Program-made: the position numbers and the translations under genes | Notes under the pieces: generated by a model | Told to the model about the DNA's origin: nothing | What the model saw: the letters and a program-made list of their open reading frames with translations, nothing else | Databases searched by the model: none | Assembly: GCA_025642065.1 (NCBI GenBank) | Contig: JAODUP010000721.1 | Span: 394,501 to 458,500, forward strand | Reading direction: 5' to 3' | Length of the DNA stretch: 64,000 nt | Source of the DNA: Paralvinella palmiformis | Taxonomy: Eukaryota > Annelida > Polychaeta > Terebellida > Alvinellidae | In this document: positions 50,101-61,726 of the stretch, in pieces | Layout: every line of letters starts with the position of its first letter | How positions within the stretch are numbered: the stretch's first letter is position 1

Positions 50101-52791
50101 ACAGGGTACCCACTCAACACTACCACCACACTGCCATATCTGAAAATATTAAATATCTTCAATAAGCATATTAAAATCTCAACTGTACATGTGGTTAATG
50201 AAAGAATACAACTGTTGAATCCCTACTCATAAAATACATAATAATGCACAGTTTGAGCCACATAATTTATAAACTATAAACTAAATACACAAATGTACAT
50301 TACATATGTTAGATATTCTTGGGATCCATGTTTTATCACCAAAGGGATTAACAACAAAAATACAAACAAGTCTCTTTAAACTGGCTAACTCTGATAAATA
50401 TTGTAACACAACAATATTAATGATTGATAGATAAACAACACCCCAATGTGAATGTCTTACCTTAAATGAAAGTTCAAAGTTTTCACCTCCCCATATCAAT
50501 AGGCCTGGATCATAAGCCCCAAGCTCAAAGAAGTATTTTCTGTCCATGGCAAAAAGACCACCAGCATGTGTAGGTGACCTGCACAAACAGGAAACAATGT
50601 AATAGGAGAGCAGCACATTATACACAGTTCATGAAGCAGTTAAACGGTATGTATTGTTCTGTTATCTGTTATCATATATTTAGACATGATTTTAATTACT
50701 GGTAAACAGGCTGAAATAATGTTACAGTAGAATTACCTCCATTACTTTTACTAATACAACTAGTACTACTACTAGTGGTAATTCTTGTTCTTCATTTGCT
50801 GACTAAAAAGGACAGTAACAATTCAAATACAAACCTATTCTTTACTATAAATATGATATTATGATGATATTAAATAGATTAAGCTAGCACTATGATTATC
50901 TGTAAGCAATACATTGACCCCCTCATTAAACATAACCATTATTATTGAAGTCTGCATCATGAACATTTTATCACTATTCTCTATTTTCGGGTGTGAATAC
51001 GATTCCTAGTTTTCTGGTTCCTTAATAATAGTGATCTGAGGGCATTTCTTTAATGATTCGGAATTAAATTCTAGAATAGGAATCCTCCAGTTTGTGGTTC
51101 AAAACTAGCTGTGTAATAGCTGAACTGACATTTTAAATGATTACATTATAATGAGGGAACATTGTAAATTTGTATTGTTTAAACAGTGCCAGTGCTAGAT
51201 AATGACAAGAGTGGAAAAGTGTTTGTAATAATAAATGGGGAAAACCTAAACACCAGAACTATACAGATAAGGAAAAGTAGTAATTATCATTAGCCAATAG
51301 TCAAGAAACATTAAAGGACCACAGACACACTCATGCATGTACGCACACACACAAGCACGCACACACACACACACACAGATATTCTGTATGTATTTTACCT
51401 GTATTCTTTACGACAGAAATCAGATATATAGTTAAAAACAATGCCAAAACTAACAAAAGAATCAAGAAAATGTTAAAAGTGACTGCACTTAGGTATCTTA
51501 TATAAGTCATTATTTTAAAGTTACATTTATTTTTAAACATTTGTTATGATAATACCCAAGACCGAATCAAATTGGAATACAATGGTCAAGTAAGAAATGA
51601 CAAACTTAAAAAAGCCAAAGTTAAAGCTAAGTTTTTAATTTAGTATATTTTGGACATCTGTAATAATGTAGAGAATCACAAAATTTCTGATTAATATGAG
51701 AATAATATGCTTACCACATAATTTCCAAAAGAGACACATTATTATTTAATTAACAGAAGCACATCCCCTCAACAATGATCGTATTTAATGAATACTAATA
51801 AATTTCAGTCTTCATAATGTTTTAGTGCCATGCTCTGTCATTCATTATTAAGAAAAAAAAACATAGGACACATGGCTATTTTCCAACACAACAAAGCCAC
51901 CTTTCATCAGACGTATAGCAAACTTGATATGACCACCGTTTCTTCACATCTTACGTGTTCACCAATTTTAATGACTAGAAGTATTTACATACACATGAAA
52001 ACATTTAATTTTCATTAATGCCACTGACTCCCAAAAGAAACTTAATACGGTATGTATCAGTAATAATAACAACAAATATAAAGATATTTATAAAGGGCCT
52101 AATTCTGTAGACTGTTTCCTGAAACTGGACACCGAAAAATTATAGATGTGGGGGATGAAATATTTAAAAAAAAAACAATGACTAAGACAAACATTTACTA
52201 AAAACATTACGGTATCAAATTGTCTTGTCTGATTACCTAAAAAGCTACAGTGATTTATTTTCATGATGGGAATTTCTGTAAACAAAGGGAACACACACTT
52301 TCACCATTTAGTTTTACATTTATATAATAAACTGTACATATCATATGTTGGGGCTTCGGCTACACTGGCCCTTCAATCTCCATCGACAATATTATGTACT
52401 ATTATTGCATTACATCTATTGATAAATGGACATGGAAAATAAATTTCAGTTCAGTTCAGAGATAAACCTGCAGATTAATGTTGTTAGTACCTTCATTCTT
52501 GTTCGTTGTTCAACCTTCATTTCAATTGCAGCACAGTAATAATGGGATTAGAACAGCTCACTGAGCCAACTCACCAGTAAGGCTCTGATGTATATTGATG
52601 TTTGTTTCTTTCCTTTTGAGGCACAGAATTTTCCTTGTACAGGAAGCCCCACTCAAATATACCACGGAAGAGCTGTCCAGGTTGATAAACTGGACTATAG
52701 CGGAAGTTGTCCCAGTCAATGCCATCAATGAAGGGGACAGCTAAAATTGTTCTAAAAGTAAAGTTTAAAAAAGGAAGATCAATTTAGCTAG

Positions 52792-52842
<51 letters not shown>

Positions 52843-55800
52843 TTTAGTGAAGCTATCCTATTCTGGTCTTGTGTGCTGAGAACCAGTTCACAAGAATGGT
52901 GCTTGGTCAAAATGCCTATAATACAATCGCATCAAACAGATTTAAATTTGGTTAGACCCATAAACTGCCTGCTCAGTAGTAACACCATGTACGTGAATAA
53001 ATGAAAGATAGATAGATATTTCAAAACACAAAAGGAAATGTTAAGTGAACACAAAAGACAACTATATGCAAGACATTCATTGCATTGCGAACCTGGCAAT
53101 TCTGAGGTCTGATAATCCAAACAAATATAAAATTCCGAGGCATATTGCTAACTACATGTAGTAGATCGAATGAGATTGAAAGATCTAGTTTATGGTCATT
53201 TGGCTAGTAGTGATGAGCCCTGGTTTGCTGTATTAATGAAAGCAAATACACCACAGTGTTATTGGCAGTTAGGAGAAACATGATGGTGAATGAGGTGAAA
53301 AGTTGAGGACAGTCATTAACACCACAACATAATAACAGTATAATATTGTGTCATGACACTGTTAGTTTGTTCACAAAAATTACATTTACTAAGGACAACA
53401 AATATATTGGGACTAATGTGCTTATAAAATACATGAAAAGTAAAAGAGAGCTGAATCAACCAATATGAGTATTGATGAAAATGTGTTGGTACAGTGGTGC
53501 AGCACAGAAAAAGATTATTACAGTTTACACTGCTAGCAAAGCAAAGCAGAGGAAGCCCTTTTCAACAGATCTAAAATGAAACATGCAGTAATGGCATAAA
53601 TCATTTGCAAGAATGCAGCATATTTATATACGCAGCACTCAGTATTGATAGAAACCACCATAACATAATAGGAACATGATTACACAAAGGCTTATTTTGT
53701 GACCACCCTATGTACAATCTACGAATGAAAGAGATCCGATCACATGACAACGTGTAACCTCACCAGTAGGGTTCACTCATATGCTCTTGTTTATTTAGCA
53801 CAGCAGTAGGCGCTTGGATTTCTTTATAAAGGAAGCCCCATTCAAATATGCCCCTGAAGAGTTTCTGCTTTGGATACACCGGGTGATAATGAAATGTTTC
53901 CCATGATATACTGTCCACTGTTGGCACCACTAAAATAGTCCTGAATAAAAAAAGAGAGACTACATCTTTAACTATGGCAGCTATAATTTACCATATACGC
54001 TCATGTAGAAGTCGACTTCGTGTATCAGAAGATTTGTATTTATGGTCTCTTTAAAGTTAATAGTATCCAACTTGAGTATAAGAGAAATTTTATCGTGGAA
54101 ACAAAACTTCACTGGGAAAAATTTACATTTCCTCTCTTTCCCTGTTGAGATTGAAATATTAACTTTATGACAAAAGAATTAACAAAAACCCATCAAACTT
54201 ATTAAAATAAGGTTCATGTGAAATATGTGTGCCATGCAATATATAGCTTGGTGATTTGTACAGATGGAATAATTTTGAGGTACTCCTTAATTGGCTATTT
54301 GAATAAGGATATAGTCTACTTTTGCAGAGCAGTTTTTGGCCACTTAAAATATTTATCTTGCTAAACGATATTGTCACGTGACATTGGATGTTTGTTTATT
54401 TTGTTTGAGTTATTTAGCCGATCATGCCTGAGGTGTTCGACTCCCTGGAGAACCGTATTTCACAAACACAAGTATTAGCCAGATTCGAACTCACGAGCTG
54501 GATGTTAGAACACCACATGTTGGATATTATTATGTACTGTATGAACTAGTGGTGACTCTATTTGTTAATTGTTTCCAGCGATTGTTGCTATATATTCCAT
54601 AAATGGGATATGTCAGCATTCTGACAGACATTGATTTTCATTTCTTCCATTATCGTCCCACAATTCCTTTTTTTATTCGTCTATTAATTCCATCAAATAT
54701 TTCTGCCTTTGACTGTTGCTCATGTACAACACAAATAGACTTGTATCTACTAGACTCTTGTACTGTTTCCTCGACTTGTACACGAGTATTTACGGTAGAC
54801 AATTACACTGTCTGGTCATAATTCTGCACTAACATCAACACCACTGGATGTCAAGCTGTGGAACTAAGTAAACTAGCATGCAATGAAAGAAAACCAAACA
54901 ACAACAGCGTTGAATGACGATTAGTGTTAATGCAATCTGACTTATGTAAAAACAATGAAAATAAATACAAATTGTATCTCTTACTGAATTTAAACTGAGT
55001 CTTGAACATACATTTTTATAGAATATTTTGTTGTATTTATTATCAATGTGATGACTGATGTTAAAAATGGCTGGATTTCTACTGGACAGAAAGGTGTTTC
55101 TTCCCTCTTTTGTTGGGAGACGTAGGAGGAAACAATATTTTGCTGGGAATAAATGGCACAAAATCTAGAGAAAGAGGAAGTTGAGTTACATCATTAAAAC
55201 TGCCCACTCGCTATAAATTATAATAAACAGCTAGAACAATAAAATAAACATAATATAATGAAGTAATAATAAAAAACACACATGCATGCATGACAATCTG
55301 AGCATTTAGTATTATAGAGCTAACCTAATTTAACTGATTCATTTGTCTTAAATTCCAAACTTTTGTCTAAGACATACACACATTATTATCAATGTAAATT
55401 TAAATAGTTAGATGTAATATATAAATACATTTCCAAGATTCCAGGGTTTCATGTATAAACAATAAACCATCAAAACAAATCAGTGTTCAGATAATTATCT
55501 AAACACCAAATCAATTTCTATATTTATGAGTTCCATAACATAAATTTCTTAATTTACATTGTTTCCTAAACAAAGTTTTGTTTTTTCTCGATGTTTTATT
55601 TTAAAGCCTTCAACTTATTTTCATACTGTGTCAGTGGCATAGAAAGGTTTTAGCAAACAATACTATCATATATCTAAGATATTTCCCAGTAAAAGTTCAT
55701 AAAGCAGAGTAAATGACCATTGATCAACACGAGAAATGCCAATCTATTTTGTTGACGGCTTGTTCTTAAATTTGATTTGTGAAGGCCTAGATTTTGGCAA

Positions 55801-58800
55801 ATATATTCTGTATACTACATATCACCAAAAACAAAACTGACATAGATCATTTAATAAATTCCACTTTAATATACATGTTAAGCAGCAAAGATCATTACCA
55901 ACACCAAATCTAAATGTATGAGAACACTCAACACATCTCATTTGCCAAAAATGCATAAAACACTTCTAAATACACTGATTCTGTAAAGTCAACGTGTTAT
56001 ACCACAAAAACAATAAAATGTCTCCCATTTGTGCAATTTTGGCATGGTATAGCTAACATATTTGCAGAAACAGGATAATTTCCATAACTTTACCGCATAT
56101 ATTAACTGTAACTTGTAAATATGACTTTCATTTCTATGCTTAATGGAACATTAACCGTTATACAAGACAGTCTATACATAATATATCATTATGGAAACTA
56201 TTCTGAAAAATGCCACAAAACTTACCTATCATAAGCAATACGAGCAAGCAGTGGCACAAGCCAGTTTCTATTACATTCGCAATGGGCATCCAAAAACACA
56301 ATGACATCACCCGTGGAATAATCCGCTCCTAAAGTACGTGTACGGATTAATCCAAGACGTTCTTTATTACGATAGAGCTTCACTTTGCCATCAAACTGTT
56401 TTACGTAGTCATCTAATTTCTGCTTCAGGTGAACTGGATTGAATATTAAGAAGAAAGAAGTTGGCCAAGTAGTTTATTTCCAGCCAACAGAAGCAAAGCA
56501 TTTATTTTGATGTTTGTTTAACATCACAAACATCTTCAAGCATATATATCAGCATCAATACTTTTATATTAAAGTCAACATGATAATAATCTGGTTCTAT
56601 TCAACGTGTACCTTTAGAACTAAAGTCATCCACCATGACGACTTCATGCAGAAGATGTGGTGGGCTCATGTTGATGACACTGTGCACAGTACGCACAAGT
56701 GTAGACCAGCCTTCATTATGGAACACGATGATAACACTAGCAGTTGGCAACTTTTCAGGATAATGCCAATATTTGCATCTGACATTGAAAAGTAATCACA
56801 GCAAAACTAATTAAAGCTAATAACAGAAATGTAGCTATATTTACAATTAAGTGTAAAACAGCTTGAAATATATCCTGGGGTTATATTTAAATTAAGATTA
56901 CCATAAAGAAAATCATTTTGTCCAAACAAAAACATTGAAAACCTTTCCTAATTAAAACTAACATAGGCAATGCCAGCTAACTGTCGGTTGGCTGGCTTTG
57001 ATATTCCGAATTCTAAACAATGCTAACAAATCCCCCCCCCCAGAAAATAATCATACACGTTTTCAGCGATAACATAAAAAGTTTAAAATATTGGTAAAGA
57101 TAGGATATAAATGTAAAAGAAATACCAAATAAGTATTCGACATTTTATGCTGAATTATAAAAAGTAAACCTGTCTGTTCTACAACAATCAGCATGTTTCC
57201 GTCAGGTTGTTATTAATCTTTCTTTAATGAGGTCAAACATCTCTGACTCAACAATGATCTGCCACTCAGTATTTCCATAAAGTCATATTATTATAACTCG
57301 CAGCCTAAAGCCATAAAAGTTCATCACAGATGCATGGTCAACTTCCTATAAGATAATCTGTAACAGCTGGTAGTACTCTAACTGAATCTCAAATGTATGG
57401 TCTTCAGTTAAGCGGCAATAACTTTACCAACATCTTTAGAACAGACTAACCACACTTACTCGTACAATAACTTTACCGACTTCTTTAGAACAGACTAACC
57501 ACACTTACTCATCCATACGAGTATCTGGTATTGTCCTGTCCATGGCAATCTTATCACTAGCAATCATATTAAAACCAAATTCTCGTAAAGAACGATCAGC
57601 TGCCATCTTCTCCTCCATACTTGTATAAATCGGCTGTCCACCTTCACCTGAATGATACAAAATTTGAAGACGTCTAAGGACTTGTTAATATCACACTTTG
57701 TATTTGGAGTATCCCATTCAGACAATCAGCATCATTCGTCTTCGTTACCAATAATCCAATTAATTACGTAAATACTTAAAATCATAAGAAACCAACTCTT
57801 AGGCTACAGAACCAAATTAGTAGACAAGATCAATCAATTCACAAAACATATTAATTGGCTTAAGTCAGTCATAAACAAATTATATTAGTATAACACCACT
57901 CCAGTGTGATATTAGTGTCTAATGCTTTAATCAAGAGAAGAATTTCTCAAATATTACATAACAGCAGATGGTACATTTATATTTTTATTACATGTGCATT
58001 ATTATAATATCAATAACTATATTTAAAATGTCATCCCATTCTAATTTTGTTTTGTGTATCTGATGATGATGATTGATGTTTTACGGCCACTTTTGTGCAC
58101 ATGATAGGCTAAATAGGCCAAGCGACCTCCAAAGGTAATGAGGTGAAGTCAACAATGAAACAACCTTCACATATGCCCATGTCGAGATTCGAACACGGTG
58201 GTAGTGATCTATGGTCCAACACACTACTGCTAGACCACGGAGGTGCACTCTATATATCAATGTGAAATTATGTAGAAATACAAGTCATACCAAAGAAATA
58301 CTTGATTAACTGAACACCAAAAACAACAATCACATGGACTTCATTACTTTAACTTTTGAAATTGTGTAATATGATTAAAATTCAGTTAATCATGAATGCC
58401 TCACAAAACATGAAACTAAAATAAATAAGGCTGAAGAATATATCATAATATTTTACAAAAACCATGTAATATATTTGTTTAGCATGAAGCGAGCATAAAA
58501 TACTCATTTATATATCAGGTTTCAAGTTAGGACTATCCATCACTGAGAGAACTGGAAAGCCAATTGAAATACTACAAGTTACTCATGTTGCATTATTGTT
58601 CATTAATATAAGCAATGAAAACATATAGTGTACAATGGGAATTTTTTCTATATTTCCAATAATAAGGCCTGAAATAACATAGTTTATGGTGAAATTAGTA
58701 AATAATTGGCTTGACAACCATTGATTAGAACCAGGTAGATGATAAATACTAAAATAAATATAACTTCGATAGGCCAATCACAATACATCAGAATTACATT

Positions 58801-61726
58801 TTACATGCCACAATGCTACAAAAACAATCATAAATCAAAATGCCAAACTAAAGTTCACATCATCAAAGTATAAATATATAAATCCACATATTTTTAGTGT
58901 ATGATTCTAGTAATGTACTAACTATTTAGACACAGACCACAAAAACATTTTGCAGAATTATTTTAAATAACAATTTTCTTTGGTACAACAAAATTTGTCA
59001 AACATTTAAAGTAATACATGTCTTATGTGTTAGTTTTTCACAAAAATGATAACCTAACATCTACTGCTCAAAGTTTAAACTGTGTAAACCTAATATGACA
59101 TGCTGTTAGATGAAGAAGAAAAAATATTATAAGTGTGCTCAGACCAGTGAGCACTTACTGGTTTAAGGGTTTTGGCAAACATACAACAATTGACAATTCT
59201 GTTAAATTCTCTCTGTGGTCACAAGTCCACCACTTTGACACCCTATTCCATATATGATGCCATTATAATGTGGTACACTGTAGATTCATCCATACAGCAC
59301 AAACTCATAAATGTAAGAGCTTATAACTCAAACAGCATCATTAACATAGTGTGTGTGTGTGCTTCAAATATTCAAAAATTATAACTTTCCCCCCATGTTC
59401 TGGCAAATATCAGGTGCAAATATGCACCTGATATTTGCCAGATAAAATGGCAATATTCAGCAATAATCCCAAATGAAGCCCACTTCACTCAATCATCATT
59501 GATTTAATGATTGGGGAGTTTTAAACAGCCCACCGATAACACAGATTTCAGTTATGGACCACACCAACCACATCATAGCAGGTTATCAGTATATCTGTGA
59601 GACTACATAATATAATTAATTTCAAATACCCCCTCATGTTTACTACTATTTACCATAAACTGTACTGACTTATATCTCAATATTTTAATTAAGCTAATCA
59701 AATACTACTGAGGGGTACTATTTGCGTAGTTAAATGCTGTGTTTAGTCAATAAAAAGACAGCAGACATCCCTCAATTGAATCATTTACTTCTATTCTTGA
59801 AAATTATCTGGATCATCAACAGTGATCAATCTAATACAGACCAGACATGGGGGTCACATATATTTAAAATTATTTAAATACAAATCCAATACTTTTTCAT
59901 TGGGTTAAATACAAATACCCTAAAAATTAAATGTATTTAAATAAAAATAACCATCATATTATAAAGATCAAATTAGTCACACAAAAATCAATAATTTTTT
60001 TAAATGTGTAATTTTTAAATTATCTTACAGTGATTTAAATAAAATGACTTAAATACAACAACTCTTTCCTATTTCTGCTGAAATGCCTCTCTGCTGTACC
60101 AGATGATGTTGACTTTTTGTTGATTGGTAGGGACTAAACTGTATAAGTGAACCCAATCATGACTTTTCCTTATCTTGATTAATAGTCTCACACACACACA
60201 CACGCGCGTGCACGCATACACACACATACTAATAATAAGACAAAACATGAAAAGAGACAGTCTAAACAGGGAATTATCACTTCAAACTAAACAGTAATTA
60301 ATTCCTCAATAACATCCATACATGTATATAAGTACTTATGTTCCTTGTTATCATGTGATACATACAACATGCTTTAAACTGTAACATGCCAATGTTACAC
60401 AAAGACATATGGAGTAGCAGATTGGAAGCAGCTTTTGTAGAAGCTGATATTAGTACAGTACAATCCCTCCAACTGCCATCAACATTGATTGGTAATTAAA
60501 ACAACCTCAGAAGACCATTGGGCTATGTCCTTTAGTTAAATTCTTCAAACAAAAATCTCAAACATTTAATAAGTGCAGTGAGTTGTAGTAATGTCAGTGT
60601 AGCAGATGGAATGTATATCTATAAATGAAGAACATATGCTGAAAGGTAAGCACCTTTAAAGCAATTTCAGATCTGCTCATTGGGTTTCACGCATATGGAG
60701 ATTCATATTACTCCATTATCCAATCTAATGATAACATTCCAATGAGGAAAACTTTACCTTTGATTGAGAAGGAAGCCACAAGAAACTATTACATTTAAGT
60801 GATCACTAACTCCACTTTACTACGATAATGGAGTAAATAACTTCTGTATATATGATGATATTAGAAAATATTTCCATGAACACTTTATGTTGGTGGCAAG
60901 ATATCAAGATTAATAGTAATAATACGTGCAACAATTTTTTCGATTTAAAAAAATCAATACTCTGTTATTTAAGCACAATTACTTTTTTCGAACACAGAAA
61001 TAGTTTTAAAGTATTTAAATACCTTATGAATACAAATGTATTTGATGCCCCTGTGTATGATAGTTTGATACAGATAAATATGTGTCAGCTGATAATAAAT
61101 CCTCCTCAAACTTTTAATCTCAATTTAACAACAAAACCTGGGTAAAGATACCCACCCAAACCCTGGATTGGTATAAGCTAGTTTCAGCTCGGATAGGATA
61201 AATGCTAATTCAGGTCTTCAATATGAGAACACATATTCTTATTTCAACATACCACTTTACTAGGTCAATATTATGATCATTTTCTACAGCCGTTACCCTA
61301 CCTGGTCCTGTGTGTATCTTATAATCTCTTGGCTCAAAGTTACCAAGTTCTCCTGGTTTCATCACCTGTCGAGGACCATAATGATGATCTTTATGAATTG
61401 TATCTTCTTCCTGTACTATGTCAACACCATTTGGAGCCTGAGGAAGAAATAATACATTTGTTATTTATATTTAATTCCATTCATCACAAAAAATTACTTC
61501 TCTAATCATTTAAAATCCAAACTACCTGCTCTGAAAATCACATATACTGGATGATATATATGCCCCATATTATTATGATAAAGAATGCAGATAGTCATAT
61601 TTTTTCTACCTTTATTGGCCGCAGAGAGCTGTGTCCTTTATACATATGAATATTTTGTTTGTCTTGATTACTGAGAAAATCTTTTTCTGTTCGACCAATC
61701 TGACCATCCACTTTAAAAGATAAATC
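41173..61726 (-). CDS. GALNT7: Polypeptide N-acetylgalactosaminyltransferase 7 (N-terminus outside window)
   Basis: A Golgi type II membrane enzyme of family GT27 that adds GalNAc from UDP-GalNAc to Ser/Thr, mainly of already glycosylated peptides. Exons in transcript order are 61726-61610, 61437-61302, 57647-57509, 56778-56612, 56433-56226, 53940-53764 or 52751-52575 (alternatives), 50578-50461, 50139-50020, 48472-48251, 48014-47910, 41727-41605 and 41313-41173. All are GT/AG with matching phases. With one alternative exon this gives 590 residues; the human protein has 657, so the cytoplasmic tail, membrane anchor and part of the stem lie to the right. Family marks: [49 protein letters not shown], the metal-binding [20 protein letters not shown] with [18 protein letters not shown], and the GALNT7-specific NYMRVVEVW and [15 protein letters not shown]. 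The last three exons form the ricin-type lectin domain (CHHLGGNQ, ending SQKWEI). Conservation with vertebrate GALNT7 is clearly higher than with other GALNTs. Confidence 0.95.
41890..43840 (+). mobile_element. Decayed LINE in GALNT7 intron, antisense to the gene
   Basis: Reverse-transcriptase pieces run in order but in shifting frames. They are [36 protein letters not shown] and [12 protein letters not shown] (42020-42424), then [19 protein letters not shown] and the catalytic FADD box with [15 protein letters not shown] (42451-42723). Downstream frames (42739-43673) include [11 protein letters not shown] and an RNase-H-less C-terminal part with a CxxH-like end (HCICHRH). Several stops and frameshifts separate them. 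After a short 3' UTR it ends in a TA/CATA repeat near 43830. It differs from the two (ATT)n-tailed LINEs in this window. Confidence 0.85.
43876..44450. mobile_element. pogo/Tigger-like non-autonomous element, copy 1
   Basis: Starts TACCGTATATACTCGCATAT and ends with a degenerate inverted end (GTGGGTATATTGGTA). The interior matches copy 2 over several hundred bases (for example GGGTCAGACTAAAAGG). It codes [10 protein letters not shown] near 44391-44417, a piece of a pogo-type transposase. The C-terminal part found in copy 2 is deleted. It inserted right beside the LINE tail. Confidence 0.75.
44460..46890. other. GALNT7 intron, nothing recognised
   Basis: 2.4 kb of AT-rich intron between elements. 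The short frames show no family signature. Confidence 0.6.
46899..47523. mobile_element. MITE with TTAA-type ends
   Basis: The left end (C)TAAAGGAACTGTTCAC and the right end GTGAACTGTCCCTTTAA are inverted copies. The right flank is TTAA (47520-47523); the left is mutated to CTAA. Such ends fit piggyBac or Kolobok-type non-autonomous elements. About 620 bp, no transposase. Confidence 0.7.
48598..49451. mobile_element. pogo/Tigger-like element, copy 2, with transposase 3' remnant
   Basis: Perfect 10-bp terminal inverted repeats CCGTATATAC/GTATATACGG are flanked by TA on both sides, as in Tc1/mariner-pogo elements. Towards the right end a frame reads [20 protein letters not shown] and then an acidic tail (SEESDNDEF). 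This is the C-terminal signature of pogo/Tigger transposases. The rest of the gene is missing and stops interrupt it. It lies in the GALNT7 intron between exons 48472-48251 and 50139-50020. Confidence 0.88.
51342..51377. repeat. (CA)n microsatellite
   Basis: CA run with a few interruptions in a GALNT7 intron. Confidence 0.9.
52575..52751 (-). CDS. GALNT7: GALNT7 alternative catalytic exon B (proximal to the next exon)
   Basis: 177 bp, preceded by TTTTAG and followed by GTGAGT. It completes an Arg codon split after AG, encodes [20 protein letters not shown]..., [12 protein letters not shown]..., and ends SEPYW with the last codon split. It has exactly the same length and phases as exon A and about 59% identical residues. 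Either can join the same flanking exons. It follows the DAHCE exon and precedes the GGLF/WGGEN exon. Confidence 0.92.
52788..52841. repeat. (CT)n-(CA)n compound microsatellite
   Basis: A CT run (about 52788-52811) and a CA run (about 52812-52841) lie 37 bp upstream, in gene sense, of alternative exon B. In the pre-mRNA the order is UG repeat then AG repeat, close to the 3' splice site. Confidence 0.92.
53764..53940 (-). CDS. GALNT7: GALNT7 alternative catalytic exon A (first in transcript order)
   Basis: 177 bp, preceded by TTATTCAG and followed by GTGAGG. Encodes [20 protein letters not shown]..., [12 protein letters not shown]..., and ends SEPYW. Length and both phases equal those of exon B, so the two are homologous tandem exons about 1 kb apart. 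Both keep the core FEW; differences cluster before and after it. Confidence 0.92.
54400..54525 (-). repeat. Possible third tRNA-derived SINE
   Basis: On the minus strand GTGGTGTTCTAACATC and then GAGTTCGAATCTGGC resemble a degenerate A box and a good B box at tRNA-like spacing. They are followed by about 60 bp and an AAACAAAATAAACAAAC tail. Only one copy is present in the window. Confidence 0.4.
54530..56220. other. GALNT7 intron, nothing recognised
   Basis: AT-rich intron. No exon is needed here because phases of 56433-56226 join directly to either alternative exon. Confidence 0.6.
57416..57513 (-). repeat. 49-bp tandem duplication containing a splice donor
   Basis: Two copies (57416-57464 and 57465-57513) differ at only a few positions. 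In gene sense each contains GAGTAAGTGTGGTTAGTCTG. The first copy in transcript order supplies the real donor of exon 57647-57509; the second is an identical potential donor 49 nt downstream. Using it would add a TAA right after GAG and truncate the protein. Confidence 0.9.
58060..58248 (-). repeat. tRNA-derived SINE, family B
   Basis: Minus strand: CCGTGGTCTAGCAGTAGTG (A-box-like), then TGTTCGAATCTCG (B box). A body of about 130 bp follows, ending GTAAAACATCAATCATCATC. This 3' end recurs at 29122-29170. It is unrelated in body to family A. No clear target duplication is seen. Confidence 0.75.
58249..59395. other. GALNT7 intron, nothing recognised
   Basis: AT-rich intron without classifiable repeats. 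Confidence 0.5.
59399..59442. repeat. Perfect 20-bp palindrome with 4-nt loop
   Basis: Arms 59399-59418 and 59423-59442 are exactly complementary (left arm core CAAATATCAGGTGCA) around AATA. It is the strongest hairpin in the window, inside a GALNT7 intron. Confidence 0.92.
59840..60060. repeat. Possible hAT-like AT-rich relic
   Basis: CAGACATGGGGGTCAC followed by repeated ATTTAAATACAAAT-type motifs in both orientations resembles the ends of some animal hAT elements. No second end or target duplication could be identified. Confidence 0.25.
60186..60230. repeat. (CA)n with CGCGCG core
   Basis: CACACACACACGCGCGTGCACGCA-type alternating purine-pyrimidine tract, capable in principle of Z-DNA. 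Confidence 0.85.
60240..61260. other. GALNT7 intron, nothing recognised
   Basis: AT-rich intron. The 97-codon plus-strand frame at 60852-61145 has low-complexity AT-driven composition and no family signature. Confidence 0.5.

Noticed and set aside
54835..55161. 108-codon minus-strand ORF in a GALNT7 intron
   Set aside because: No GALNT7 similarity, and the exons on either side already join in phase; composition is that of AT-rich intron.
60852..61145. 97-codon plus-strand ORF
   Set aside because: Low-complexity Asn/Ile/Phe-rich reading of AT-rich intron without family signal.
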